In this document: positions 1 through 7,352 of the stretch, in pieces
How the letters are laid out: each line of letters opens with the position of its first letter
Position numbering within the stretch: position 1 is the first letter of the stretch
Assembly (NCBI GenBank): GCA_049997955.1
Contig: JAEBDY010000026.1
Span: 14,500-78,499 of the forward strand
Length of the DNA stretch: 64,000 bases
Direction: 5' to 3'
Source: Umezawaea sp049997955
GTDB lineage: Bacteria; Actinomycetota; Actinomycetes; Mycobacteriales; Pseudonocardiaceae
Notes under the pieces: model-generated
Database searches by the model: none
Seen by the model: the letters and a program-made list of their open reading frames with translations, nothing else
What the model was told of the DNA's origin: nothing
Position numbers and translations under genes: made by a program

Positions 1-17
1 CGGAAATGGAGGTTGGC

Positions 18-257
18 GTGTCCTCACGGCACTGCCAGGTGACCGGGCGCGAACCCGGCTTCGGCAAGCAGGTCTCGCACAGCAACCGGCGCACGTCCCG
101 GCGCTGGCTGCCCAACACCCAGCGCCGCCGGTACTGGCTGCCCTCGGAGAACCGGTTCGTCGCGCTGACGGTGTCCGTCAAGGGCATCAAGACCGTGGAC
201 CGGCGGGGCATCGAGTCCGTGGTCGCCGAGTTGCGCAAGCAGGGGGTGAAGCTCTGA
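18..257 (+). CDS. rpmB: 50S ribosomal protein L28, zinc-independent paralogue
   Basis: This is a 79-residue L28-family ribosomal protein of the large subunit. It shows the L28 signature HCQVTGREPGFG, then VSHSNRRTSRRW and the C-terminal KGIKTVDRRGIESVV. Only one cysteine is present, so the CxxC pairs that bind zinc in the C+ form are missing. GTG at 18 is preferred over ATG at 6 because GGAGG at 8-12 overlaps the earlier ATG and lies 5 bases before the GTG. It overlaps the L33 gene by one base. Cysteine-poor L28/L33/S14/S18 operons in actinomycetes are normally repressed by Zur. The Zur site would lie left of the window, so regulation is inferred. Confidence 0.93.
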   Translation: MSSRHCQVTGREPGFGKQVSHSNRRTSRRWLPNTQRRRYWLPSENRFVALTVSVKGIKTVDRRGIESVVAELRKQGVKL

Positions 258-424
258 TGGCCAAGAGCACCGACGTGCGGCCGATCATCAAGCTCCGGTC
301 CACGGCCGGAACCGGCTACACCTACGTGACCCGCAAGAACCGCCGCAACGACCCCGACCGGCTCGTGCTGCGCAAGTTCGACCCGGTCGTGCGGCGGCAC
401 GTCGACTTCAAGGAGGAACGCTGA
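257..424 (+). CDS. rpmG: 50S ribosomal protein L33, zinc-independent paralogue
   Basis: A 55-residue L33-family protein beginning MAKSTDVRPIIKLRSTAG and containing the typical YVTRKNRRNDPDRL segment. It has no cysteine, whereas zinc-binding L33 carries two CxxC pairs, so this is the C- form that can replace it when zinc is scarce. The ATG overlaps the L28 stop by one base (TGATG), and its own stop overlaps the S14 start the same way. This indicates one translationally coupled transcript. Confidence 0.93.
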   Translation: MAKSTDVRPIIKLRSTAGTGYTYVTRKNRRNDPDRLVLRKFDPVVRRHVDFKEER

Positions 425-720
425 TGGCCAAGAAGTCCAAGATCGCCAAGGACCGGCAGCGGCGCGAGGTCGTCGCCCGGTACGCGGAGCGCAGGCGGGA
501 ACTGAAGGAACTCGTCCGCGCGGACCCCGCCCGCCGCGACGAGGCGCTGGCCGCGCTTCAGCGGCGGCCCCGCGACGCCAGTCCCACGCGGCTGCGCAAC
601 CGCGACACCGTCGACGGCCGTCCGCGAGCGTTCTTCCGCGCGTTCGGGCTCTCCCGGATCAGGCTGCGGGAGATGGCCCACCGGGGGGAGTTGCCCGGCG
701 TGACCAAGTCGAGCTGGTAG
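424..720 (+). CDS. rpsN: 30S ribosomal protein S14, zinc-independent paralogue
   Basis: A 98-residue S14 of the long, cysteine-free class. It starts MAKKSKIAKDRQRREVVARY and has the S14 core PRDASPTRLRNRDTVDGRPR followed by the FFRAFGLSRIRLREMAHRG tail. Short zinc-binding S14 is about 61 residues with a CxxC...CxxC ribbon, and none of that is present. AGGAGG at 411-416 is a strong ribosome binding site. It is the third gene of the operon and S18 follows after 8 bases. Confidence 0.94.
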   Translation: MAKKSKIAKDRQRREVVARYAERRRELKELVRADPARRDEALAALQRRPRDASPTRLRNRDTVDGRPRAFFRAFGLSRIRLREMAHRGELPGVTKSSW

Positions 721-728
721 GAGGAGAA

Positions 729-962
729 GTGCCCCGCCCCGAACGCCCCGTCAAGCGCCGCTCGAACCTGCTGACCAGGGAGGGCTTGGCCACAGTGGAC
801 TGGAAGGACGTGGCGCTGCTGCGGAGGTTCATCTCCGACCGCGGCAAGATCCGCTCCCGGCGGGTCTCCGGTCTGACGCCGCAGCAGCAGCACCACGTCG
901 CCACCGCGATCAAGAACGCTCGCGAAATGGCCCTGCTCCCCTACCCCACCAAAGGTCGCTGA
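729..962 (+). CDS. rpsR: 30S ribosomal protein S18, zinc-independent paralogue
   Basis: A 77-residue S18-family protein. It contains the S18 core VDWKDVALLRRFISDRGKI followed by the RRVSGL and QQQHHVATAIKNARE segments. No cysteine is present, consistent with the zinc-independent set. Translation starts at GTG 729 just after AGGAGG at 719-724, which overlaps the end of the S14 gene. It is the last gene of the ribosomal operon and a perfect hairpin starts 7 bases after its stop. Confidence 0.93.
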   Translation: MPRPERPVKRRSNLLTREGLATVDWKDVALLRRFISDRGKIRSRRVSGLTPQQQHHVATAIKNAREMALLPYPTKGR

Positions 963-968
963 GCACGT

Positions 969-1001
969 CGGTGTGCTCCGCCGCCACGGCGGAGCACACC
1001 G
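969..1001 (+). terminator. Hairpin terminator after the ribosomal operon
   Basis: A perfect 14-bp stem: 969-982 pairs with 988-1001 around a 5-base loop. It begins 7 bases after the S18 stop. There is no T-run, as is common for actinomycete terminators. Confidence 0.75.
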
Positions 1002-1054
1002 ACCGCACCGTCCTCCACGACGATCACCGGGTCGACACGGCTTCCGCTGCGCGC

Positions 1055-1156
1055 GTTCCCGTCACGGTGCTGTCCGGCTTCCTCACCGCGGGCAAGACCA
1101 CGCTGCTCGACCACGTGCTCGCCAACCGCGAGGGATGCCGGATGGCGGTGGTGGTG
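1055..1156 (+). pseudogene. Truncated COG0523 (CobW/YciC-like) metallochaperone GTPase fragment
   Basis: Translation gives VPVTVLSGFLTAGKTTLL, then DHVLANREGCRMAVVV. This is the N-terminal P-loop region of the COG0523 GTPases, including an intact Walker A (GFLTAGKT). Family members run 300-400 residues and continue into an acidic ND-x-SE stretch. Here similarity stops abruptly after about 34 residues and the frame runs into unrelated sequence. The fragment also has no convincing start of its own, since the only upstream start lies inside the terminator hairpin. COG0523 genes often sit with Zur-regulated ribosomal paralogues, so this looks like the relic of a deleted fifth member. Confidence 0.75.
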
Positions 1157-1195
1157 ACTGCGAGAATGCGCCGAGACGCGATAGGGCGGCTTTCC

Positions 1196-1373
1196 GTGAA
1201 AATCTTTTGGTTTTCTTGGGCGGTCCTTGCGTTCGACCTTGTCGAAATGGTGTCGCCTTCGCCACACGAGTCTCAACCGAGTGGGGACGACGTCCATCGG
1301 GCATCATTCATCCAAGCCGGCCCGCAGCGGCGGGACCGGTCTCTCACCACTTCCGCGGTGGTCTAGGAAAGGA
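1196..1373 (+). promoter_or_regulatory. Structured terC leader, possible Mn-type (yybP-ykoY-like) riboswitch
   Basis: This gene-free stretch precedes the TerC gene and is locally less GC-rich at its start. It can form a GC-rich hairpin around 1316-1339 and a second small hairpin around 1350-1363 just before the ribosome binding site. A GGGGAcgAc element (1282-1290) and a GGGCATCATTCATCC element (1298-1312) vaguely recall the GGGGAGUAG and downstream conserved parts of yybP-ykoY leaders, which are common before TerC genes. The match is weak and no covariance model was run. Confidence 0.25.
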
Positions 1374-1378
1374 CGCGA

Positions 1379-2383
1379 ATGCTCGAGATCGACGGCCTCA
1401 CGTGGGCCTTGACCATCGGCTTGGTCCTGCTGCTGTTGGCGGTCGACCTGGTCGTGGCGTCGGTGAGGCCGCACCGGGTCGGGTTCGCGGAAGCGACCGC
1501 CTGGTCGGTCTTCTACATCGCGGTCGCGGTGGCGTTCGGCATCTGGCTGTGGACGGCCCACGGCGGCGAGTTCGGAACCGAGTACTTCGCCGGTTACATC
1601 GTCGAGAAATCCCTGTCGGTCGACAACCTGTTCGTCTTCGTGATCATCATGACCACGTTCGCCGTGCCGGAGGAGCACCAGCACAAGGTGCTGACCTTCG
1701 GCATCGTGCTTGCCTTGATCATGCGCGGCATCTTCATCGCCGTGGGCGCCACGCTGCTCTCGCTCTTCTCGTTCATGTTCCTGCTGTTCGGCCTGCTGCT
1801 CATCTTCACCGCCGTGCAGCTGTTCCGACACCGGGACGAGGACCCCGACGTGGAGAACAACGCGGTCGTGCGCACCGCTCGCCGTCTCCTGTCGCTGTCC
1901 ACGGAGTACGACGGCGGCAAGCTGTTCACCACCGAGAACGGCAAACGCGTCGGCACACCGCTGCTGATCGTGCTGGTCGCCATCGGCGGAATCGACCTGC
2001 TGTTCGCGCTGGACTCCATCCCCGCGATCTTCGGCGTGACCGAGGAGCCGTACATCGTCTTCGCCGCCAACGCCTTCGCACTGCTCGGCCTGCGGGCCCT
2101 GTTCTTCCTGGTGAAGGGTCTGCTCGATCGGCTCGTCTACCTGTCGACGGGTCTGGCGGTGATCCTGGCGTTCATCGGCGTGAAGCTGATCCTGCACTGG
2201 CTGCACGTCGACATCTCCTCCAGCGTGCCCGAGATCGCCACCCCGGTCAGCCTCGGCGTGATCATCGGCATCCTGGTCCTGGTGACCGTCGCGAGCCTGG
2301 TGAAGTCCCGCAAAGACCCCTCCGCCAAGGCACACCCCGGCTCCCTGCGAGCGCACCGGAACAACGATGAACGACGAGGGTGA
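1379..2383 (+). CDS. TerC-family integral membrane protein
   Basis: A 334-residue polytopic membrane protein of the TerC/Alx family, linked in bacteria to manganese homeostasis or tellurium resistance. It carries both family signatures: SVDNLFVFVIIM near residue 81 and ALDSIPAIFGVT near residue 215. These acidic intramembrane motifs occur twice, matching the internal pseudo-repeat of the family. About eight hydrophobic segments are separated by a charged loop at residues 150-190. AAAGGA at 1368-1373 supports the ATG start. The short C-terminal tail is basic and hydrophilic. Transport of Mn2+ is the best-supported family role; substrate is not decided by the sequence. Confidence 0.85.
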   Translation: MLEIDGLTWALTIGLVLLLLAVDLVVASVRPHRVGFAEATAWSVFYIAVAVAFGIWLWTAHGGEFGTEYFAGYIVEKSLSVDNLFVFVIIMTTFAVPEEHQHKVLTFGIVLALIMRGIFIAVGATLLSLFSFMFLLFGLLLIFTAVQLFRHRDEDPDVENNAVVRTARRLLSLSTEYDGGKLFTTENGKRVGTPLLIVLVAIGGIDLLFALDSIPAIFGVTEEPYIVFAANAFALLGLRALFFLVKGLLDRLVYLSTGLAVILAFIGVKLILHWLHVDISSSVPEIATPVSLGVIIGILVLVTVASLVKSRKDPSAKAHPGSLRAHRNNDERRG

Positions 2384-2517
2384 TCCGCCCGCGTGCTCAC
2401 CCGGCGGCGGTCACACCGGGACCGCTGGCCGGTGTTGGAGTCGCACGGTCGCCGGGAACGTTCTCGACGTGGCCCGGGTCATCGGTTCTCCCGTCCTCGG
2501 TCGATCGCGCGGGTGGT

Positions 2518-2548
2518 CCGCTGAGCGGCGGGCAACGCCGCCCAGCGG
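2518..2548 (-). terminator. Hairpin downstream of the arabinan locus
   Basis: 2518-2530 pairs with 2536-2548 with a single internal mismatch and a 5-base loop. It lies 16 bases after the stop of the leftward glycosidase gene. It could also end rightward transcription from terC. Confidence 0.55.
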
Positions 2549-2563
2549 GATCCGGGTGAACGG

Positions 2564-5500
2564 TCAGCCGAAGGCCTTCACCTCCAGCACGCCGACCGAG
2601 TTCGCCCCGCTCTGGAGCACCACCCGCAACCGGGTGGTGCTCACCCCGGTGAAGGTGACCTGGTTGTACTGGTTGAGCGCGGTCGGGTAGCCACTCGCTC
2701 CCGGCACGTCCGCGTAGGCGGTGCCGTTCCAGTACTGGAGCTTCCACGACGCGGGCAGGCGCACTCCGCCGTTGTCGTCGAAGAAGTAGACCTGCGCGGA
2801 CTTCACGGTCTGCGCCGCGGGCCAGGTCAGTTCGCCCCACTGCTCACCGGTGTTGGGCCACGTTCCCCACCGCGGGTTGACCGTGTCGTTGGAGGAGGGC
2901 GGGTCGATCCCGTCGTTCAGGGCGGTCACGCTCTCCCATGTCGAGGTGTAGGACGCCGAGGGTGTCGCGGTCAACGCCAGGTTCGTCGTCGGCCCAGGAC
3001 CCGGATCGGTTCCACCACCGCGGTGGTAGACCTTGACCTCGGTCAGCGCGGTCTTGAACCCCGAGGCGTGGACCATCTGCACCCGTATCCGCTGCGCGCT
3101 CACCGGGGTGAAGCGGACGACGTTGTAGTTGGCCTTCGGGGTGCCGGGCGTTCTCGACCGGACGGCGGTGTCGACCCACGCGCTTCCGTTCCAGTACTGG
3201 ACGTTGTACGAGGCGGGGGCCCGGTAGCGGTTGGCCGCGCGGTCGTCGCGGAAGTACAGCCGCACCTCGTCCACGGCGCGGGATTGCCGGAGGTCGAGTT
3301 CGTACCAGTCGGTGCCGTTGGGGGAGCCGGAACTCCCCCACACGGGATCGTTGATCGGGAACCCGTCCACCGCCGCGCCGGTCGAGGTGCCCGAGGCCGT
3401 GTAGGACGCGGTCACGCCCGCGCCCTGGGCCAGGTTGGGGGTCGTCGACGTCAGGTCGGTGCCCGCCTTGGCGAACACGTCGACGATGCGGCTGCTGTTC
3501 TGCACGACGTTCTGCGGCGCCTGCGCCCCGGAGATCGCCGTGCTGTAGTTGACCACCCCCGCTCCGGACGGGAACGTGACCGAGCCGGTGGCCGGGTTGT
3601 AGAGCACCTTGGTCAGGCGGTCCACGGTGAAGGCCCTCGTTCCGTTGAGGTACACCGAGTAGCCCTGGGGAACGCCCGCGTAGCGGGTGACGCCGTCCGC
3701 CGGGTCGTCCCACACGACGCTGAGGTCCATGTTGCGCCAGCGCAGGTTGTTCACCGCGAACTGCGACCAGCCGATGGTGATCGGCGACAGCTCGACCTGG
3801 GCGTCGTTGCGGGGCCGCAGACCGGCGACGTCCTCGATGACGGTCCAGTTGCTGCTGCCGAGGATGTTGTGGTGGATCCAGGAGCGGTAGTCGATGGTGC
3901 GGGTGCCCGCGTTCCAGTCCGCCCAGAACTCGTTGGCGTCGGGCCACTGGGTGTTGCCGCCGACGTACTGGGACCAGGCATTCCAGTACAGCAGCTTCTT
4001 GTAGTCCTCGTTCGACATCCACTGGTTGGGGTAGTTGCGCAGCACCGAGGAGTAGAGCCGGAACTGCACGGTGGAGTTGATCGTGGAGAAGTTGTTGCTG
4101 CCGGGGAAACCGGCCGCCGCGGCGGCTGCCTTGTCGCGCTGGTTGGCGGTGTAGAACGGGAAGACCGGGTACTCGGCCGGGTCGTCGAACAGCCGCAGGG
4201 CTTCGCGGTACTGCTCGGTGTTGGGCATCAGGCCCACCGAGTACGGGTAATAGTTGTTGATCTCCTTCCACGGCACGTGCTCGTTGGTGGCGACGTGCTT
4301 GTGCTCCACCAGCTTGCGGTTCGGGTTCCACAGCGTGGAGACGACCCCGGTGCGGATCCGGTCGGCCAGCGCCTGCATCTCGGTGGCCTTGGCGGTGTTG
4401 CCGATGGTCGCGTAGGCCTGCTGCGCGGCCATGGCTCCGCTCCACACGTACGCGGTCTCGGCGCGGTCGAGCTTGCCCGCCCGCCAGTCGAAGGAGACCG
4501 CGTCGGCGTCGTTGCCGGTGAGTGCGCCCCAGTCGTACTCGATGACGCCGTTGCCGTTGCTGTCGTAGTAGGACAGCTGGCCCTTGGCGTCGCCTTCGGC
4601 GTACCTGGCCAGGTTGCCCGCGATGACCGGCTGGCCGCCGTGGACCTGGTAGCTGCGCCACGCGGCCTCGGAGATGTACTGGGTGTAGGAGTTGGACCAG
4701 TTCTCCGGGTCGCCGGGGTTGTCCATGAACCGGCCGCCCTTGGACGTCTGCCCTGCCGACAGCCACGGCCCGTAGGAGTAGACCGGGTCGCGCAGGTACT
4801 TCAGGTCGTCGATGTGCATCGGCTGGGTCAGGGCGATGGCGTTGTTGTAGCCGGTGACGCCCTCGATGGACACCGGGAACTGGTAGTCCTGGCCGGGGAT
4901 GTCGACGTCGAGGTAGTTGTACCGCATGAGCCACCAGCGGTAGTAGATGTTCTTCTTGATGGCCGGATCGGGCACGTCGATGTAGGGGATGTTGTCTGCC
5001 CACCAGCGGTTGTAGGTCCGCACGTGGGTGGCGAACGCGGTCGCGGGGGTGTGGCCGCGGTAGGCGTTGTACTCGGTCGCCGACTCCGGGATCTCGTCGG
5101 TGAGGAACCCCATCACGACCTTGGTCGTCGCGGTCTGGCCCGCGGCGACGGTGATCGAGCGGTCCAGACCGCCGTTCGCGACGGCGAACCCGTCACCGGA
5201 CAGGCGCGGGCGGATGGTGGTCAGGTTGTTCTTCACGAGCCTGCTGCCGGTCAACTCGGAGCCGGCGGCGGTGGTCGCGTAGGGCGAGGTCGCCCGCAGT
5301 TGCAGCGTGGAGGACGCGCTGCCGTTGTTGGTGATCGTCAGGTTCGTGACGGCGACGTTGTTGTGGGTGATGAACTTCGCCATGTCGACCCGCAGCGACC
5401 CGCTGGTGAAGACGCCCTTCCAGTGGCTGGGCGTCTGGACGCGGCCGCTGACCTGCTCGGCGAACGTGCCCGGCGAGATCGCGACGGTGTAGGCGTTCTG

Positions 5501-5869
5501 GCTGCTGATGTTGTCCCAGTAGGCGGCGTTGCCGCCGAAGCCGATGACGCCGGGGTTGTGGGTGTTCAGGTAGAGCCCGCGGCCGCGGGTCATGAGCCAC
5601 GTGCCCGCCGGGTCGTTGCCGGGCCGGGCGAGCAGACGGTCCATCCAGAAGTCGGTTCCGGCGCTTTCCGCGTCGTAGATGGCCTTCATGGTGCTGCCGG
5701 TGCTGTAGCCGACCGGGGCGGCGGGGATGGCGGGCCCGGAGAACGTGGGGTAGCCGATGGTCTGGGCCGCGTGAGCGGTGGTCGTGGGGACCGCGGCACC
5801 CGCCAGGACGAGGATCGCGGCAGGCACCGCCGCCCACCTCGCCCGCTTGGCGCGTCTGATGGGGATCAT
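2564..5869 (-). CDS. Secreted (alpha/alpha)6-type glycoside hydrolase with two discoidin domains
   Basis: A 1101-residue exported protein. ATG 5869 has GGAGG 8 bases upstream and opens a signal peptide: basic MIPIRRAKRARW, a hydrophobic core, then AHAAQT. Residues 30-290 look like a beta-sandwich. The middle, about 290-760, resembles trehalase/MGH1-like (alpha/alpha)6 barrels, with aromatic-rich helices and motifs such as WPDANEFWADWNAG and SWIHHNILGSSNW. Two F5/8-type C (discoidin/CBM32-like) domains follow, around 810-955 and 965-1101, both with DDRA/DDNGG loops and YWNGSAW-type strands. It is the last gene of the arabinan locus. I cannot assign a GH family number; L-arabinan or arabinogalactan side chains are the likely substrate from context only. 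Confidence 0.75.
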   Translation of the reverse strand: MIPIRRAKRARWAAVPAAILVLAGAAVPTTTAHAAQTIGYPTFSGPAIPAAPVGYSTGSTMKAIYDAESAGTDFWMDRLLARPGNDPAGTWLMTRGRGLYLNTHNPGVIGFGGNAAYWDNISSQNAYTVAISPGTFAEQVSGRVQTPSHWKGVFTSGSLRVDMAKFITHNNVAVTNLTITNNGSASSTLQLRATSPYATTAAGSELTGSRLVKNNLTTIRPRLSGDGFAVANGGLDRSITVAAGQTATTKVVMGFLTDEIPESATEYNAYRGHTPATAFATHVRTYNRWWADNIPYIDVPDPAIKKNIYYRWWLMRYNYLDVDIPGQDYQFPVSIEGVTGYNNAIALTQPMHIDDLKYLRDPVYSYGPWLSAGQTSKGGRFMDNPGDPENWSNSYTQYISEAAWRSYQVHGGQPVIAGNLARYAEGDAKGQLSYYDSNGNGVIEYDWGALTGNDADAVSFDWRAGKLDRAETAYVWSGAMAAQQAYATIGNTAKATEMQALADRIRTGVVSTLWNPNRKLVEHKHVATNEHVPWKEINNYYPYSVGLMPNTEQYREALRLFDDPAEYPVFPFYTANQRDKAAAAAAGFPGSNNFSTINSTVQFRLYSSVLRNYPNQWMSNEDYKKLLYWNAWSQYVGGNTQWPDANEFWADWNAGTRTIDYRSWIHHNILGSSNWTVIEDVAGLRPRNDAQVELSPITIGWSQFAVNNLRWRNMDLSVVWDDPADGVTRYAGVPQGYSVYLNGTRAFTVDRLTKVLYNPATGSVTFPSGAGVVNYSTAISGAQAPQNVVQNSSRIVDVFAKAGTDLTSTTPNLAQGAGVTASYTASGTSTGAAVDGFPINDPVWGSSGSPNGTDWYELDLRQSRAVDEVRLYFRDDRAANRYRAPASYNVQYWNGSAWVDTAVRSRTPGTPKANYNVVRFTPVSAQRIRVQMVHASGFKTALTEVKVYHRGGGTDPGPGPTTNLALTATPSASYTSTWESVTALNDGIDPPSSNDTVNPRWGTWPNTGEQWGELTWPAAQTVKSAQVYFFDDNGGVRLPASWKLQYWNGTAYADVPGASGYPTALNQYNQVTFTGVSTTRLRVVLQSGANSVGVLEVKAFG

Positions 5870-5894
5870 GTCGTGCACCTCCGAGGATGAGCGG

Positions 5895-7325
5895 TCAGGC
5901 CTGGAACGCTTGCCATTCCAGGACTCCGGTGGAGTGGTCCGGTTTGGAGGTGATGCCCAGCCTCAGCCGGGTGGTGGTGACGGTGGTGAACGTGGTGGTG
6001 TTGAAGGTGTTGCCCGCGACCCCGCAGCCGGACTGGCCGGGTACCGGCACGTAGGAGCTGCCGTTCCAGTACTGGACCTGGCAGGAGGCGGGCAGGTCGA
6101 TGCCCTGGTCGTCGTCGAACCAGTAGGTGGCGACCTTGTTGATCGAGCGGTTCGACGGCCACGTGTACTCGATCCACTGGGTGCCCTGCTCCGGCCAGTT
6201 GCCGTACGCGAGGTTGGCGCGGTCCTGGGAGTTCGCGGGCACGCCGCCGTTGTTGATCGCTTCCAGGTTCTCCCAGGCGGAGACGTGCGAGGTGGACCGG
6301 GTCGCCGAGGGCGCGATGTTGGTGCCCGGCCCCGTGCCGGTGCCGGGGTTCGGTGGTGGCCCGCTGGTGGTCTGGGTGACCCGTTGCATCGTGCCGTCGG
6401 CGTTGAAGTTCAGCAGGTCCACGGCGACGGACCGGCGGAAGTTGCCGCCGCCGGGCGCGTTGGCGTTGTGGTAGACCATGTACCACTGCCCGTTGAACTG
6501 CACGACGCCCGCGTGGTTGGTGGTCGAGGAGACCTGGCCGAGCACGACGCCGCGGTGCGTCCACGGGCCGAGCGGGCTGGTCGCGGTGGCGTAGCGTTGG
6601 CAGGCGTAGCTCGACGAGGTGACGCAGCCGTTGGTGTCGTTGGCGGCGTAGACCATGTAGTAGAGGCCGTTGCGCTTGAACATCCACGGCGCTTCCCAGT
6701 AGTCGGTCAACCCCGTGGGTGTGACGACCGGTCCATCCAGTTCGATCATGTTCGACTTGAGCTTCGCCGCGCGGACTCCCCAGTAGCCGCCCCAGTACAG
6801 GTAGGCCTGGCCGTCGTCGTCGGTGAACACCGTGGGGTCGATGTTGAGGCCCGACGAGTTCGGCGTGCTGTCGCTGATCAGCGGCCCGCCCTTGGCGTCG
6901 GTGAACGGCCCGAGCGGGCTGTCGCCGACGGCGACGCCGATGTCCATCCACCCGGCGCCGTTGCCGTTGACCGAGGTGTACCAGTAGTACTTGCCGTTGC
7001 GCGGTTCGACCTCGCTGGCCCACGCGTCCGCGCCCGCCCACTTGAACGTGCCGACGTTGGCCTTGGCCCCGTGGTCGGTCCACGAGGCGGCGTCGGTCGA
7101 GGAGAGCACCCGCCACTCGCGCATGAGGAAGTTGCTGCCGCCCGACGCGGCCTCGTCGCGGCCCGCGTAGACGTACATCGTGTTGCCGACGACGAGCGGA
7201 GCCGGGTCGGCGGTGTAGTAGGAGGTGATGATCGGGTTCGACGCGTGAGCGGAGGGCGGGACGAGAGCACCGGCCACGAGTGCGACCGCGGCGCCCAGCT
7301 TCACCGCCCGGTGTCGGAACGGCAT
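5895..7325 (-). CDS. Secreted GH43 family glycosidase with C-terminal discoidin-like domain
   Basis: A five-bladed-propeller GH43 enzyme, 476 residues, acting outside the cell on alpha-L-arabinofuranosides or beta-xylosides. ATG 7325 is chosen because AAGGAG precedes it by 6 bases; the in-frame ATG at 7340 lies at that site. A signal peptide ending near SAHAS is followed by the three expected acidic residues: Asp in YYTADPAPLV (base), Asp in LNIDPTVF (pKa modulator) and Glu in DYWEAPWMF (acid). The propeller ends about residue 325. A Pro/Gly linker leads to a discoidin-like domain (NIAPSATRSTSHVSAWENLE onward) close to those of the next gene, suggesting a common carbohydrate target. Confidence 0.88.
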   Translation of the reverse strand: MPFRHRAVKLGAAVALVAGALVPPSAHASNPIITSYYTADPAPLVVGNTMYVYAGRDEAASGGSNFLMREWRVLSSTDAASWTDHGAKANVGTFKWAGADAWASEVEPRNGKYYWYTSVNGNGAGWMDIGVAVGDSPLGPFTDAKGGPLISDSTPNSSGLNIDPTVFTDDDGQAYLYWGGYWGVRAAKLKSNMIELDGPVVTPTGLTDYWEAPWMFKRNGLYYMVYAANDTNGCVTSSSYACQRYATATSPLGPWTHRGVVLGQVSSTTNHAGVVQFNGQWYMVYHNANAPGGGNFRRSVAVDLLNFNADGTMQRVTQTTSGPPPNPGTGTGPGTNIAPSATRSTSHVSAWENLEAINNGGVPANSQDRANLAYGNWPEQGTQWIEYTWPSNRSINKVATYWFDDDQGIDLPASCQVQYWNGSSYVPVPGQSGCGVAGNTFNTTTFTTVTTTRLRLGITSKPDHSTGVLEWQAFQA

Positions 7326-7352
7326 GACTAACTCCTTCAACGGTGGGGAGGA

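Noticed and set aside
971..1366. A full-length reading of the GTG 971 frame as a 131-residue protein
   Set aside because: Its start lies inside the terminator hairpin and only 34 residues resemble COG0523; the rest is unrelated, so it is treated as a relic.
3023..5890. A 955-residue open frame opposite the large glycosidase
   Set aside because: No recognisable domain, Val/Gly/Arg/Asp-rich composition, and the minus strand has a signal peptide and discoidin domains.
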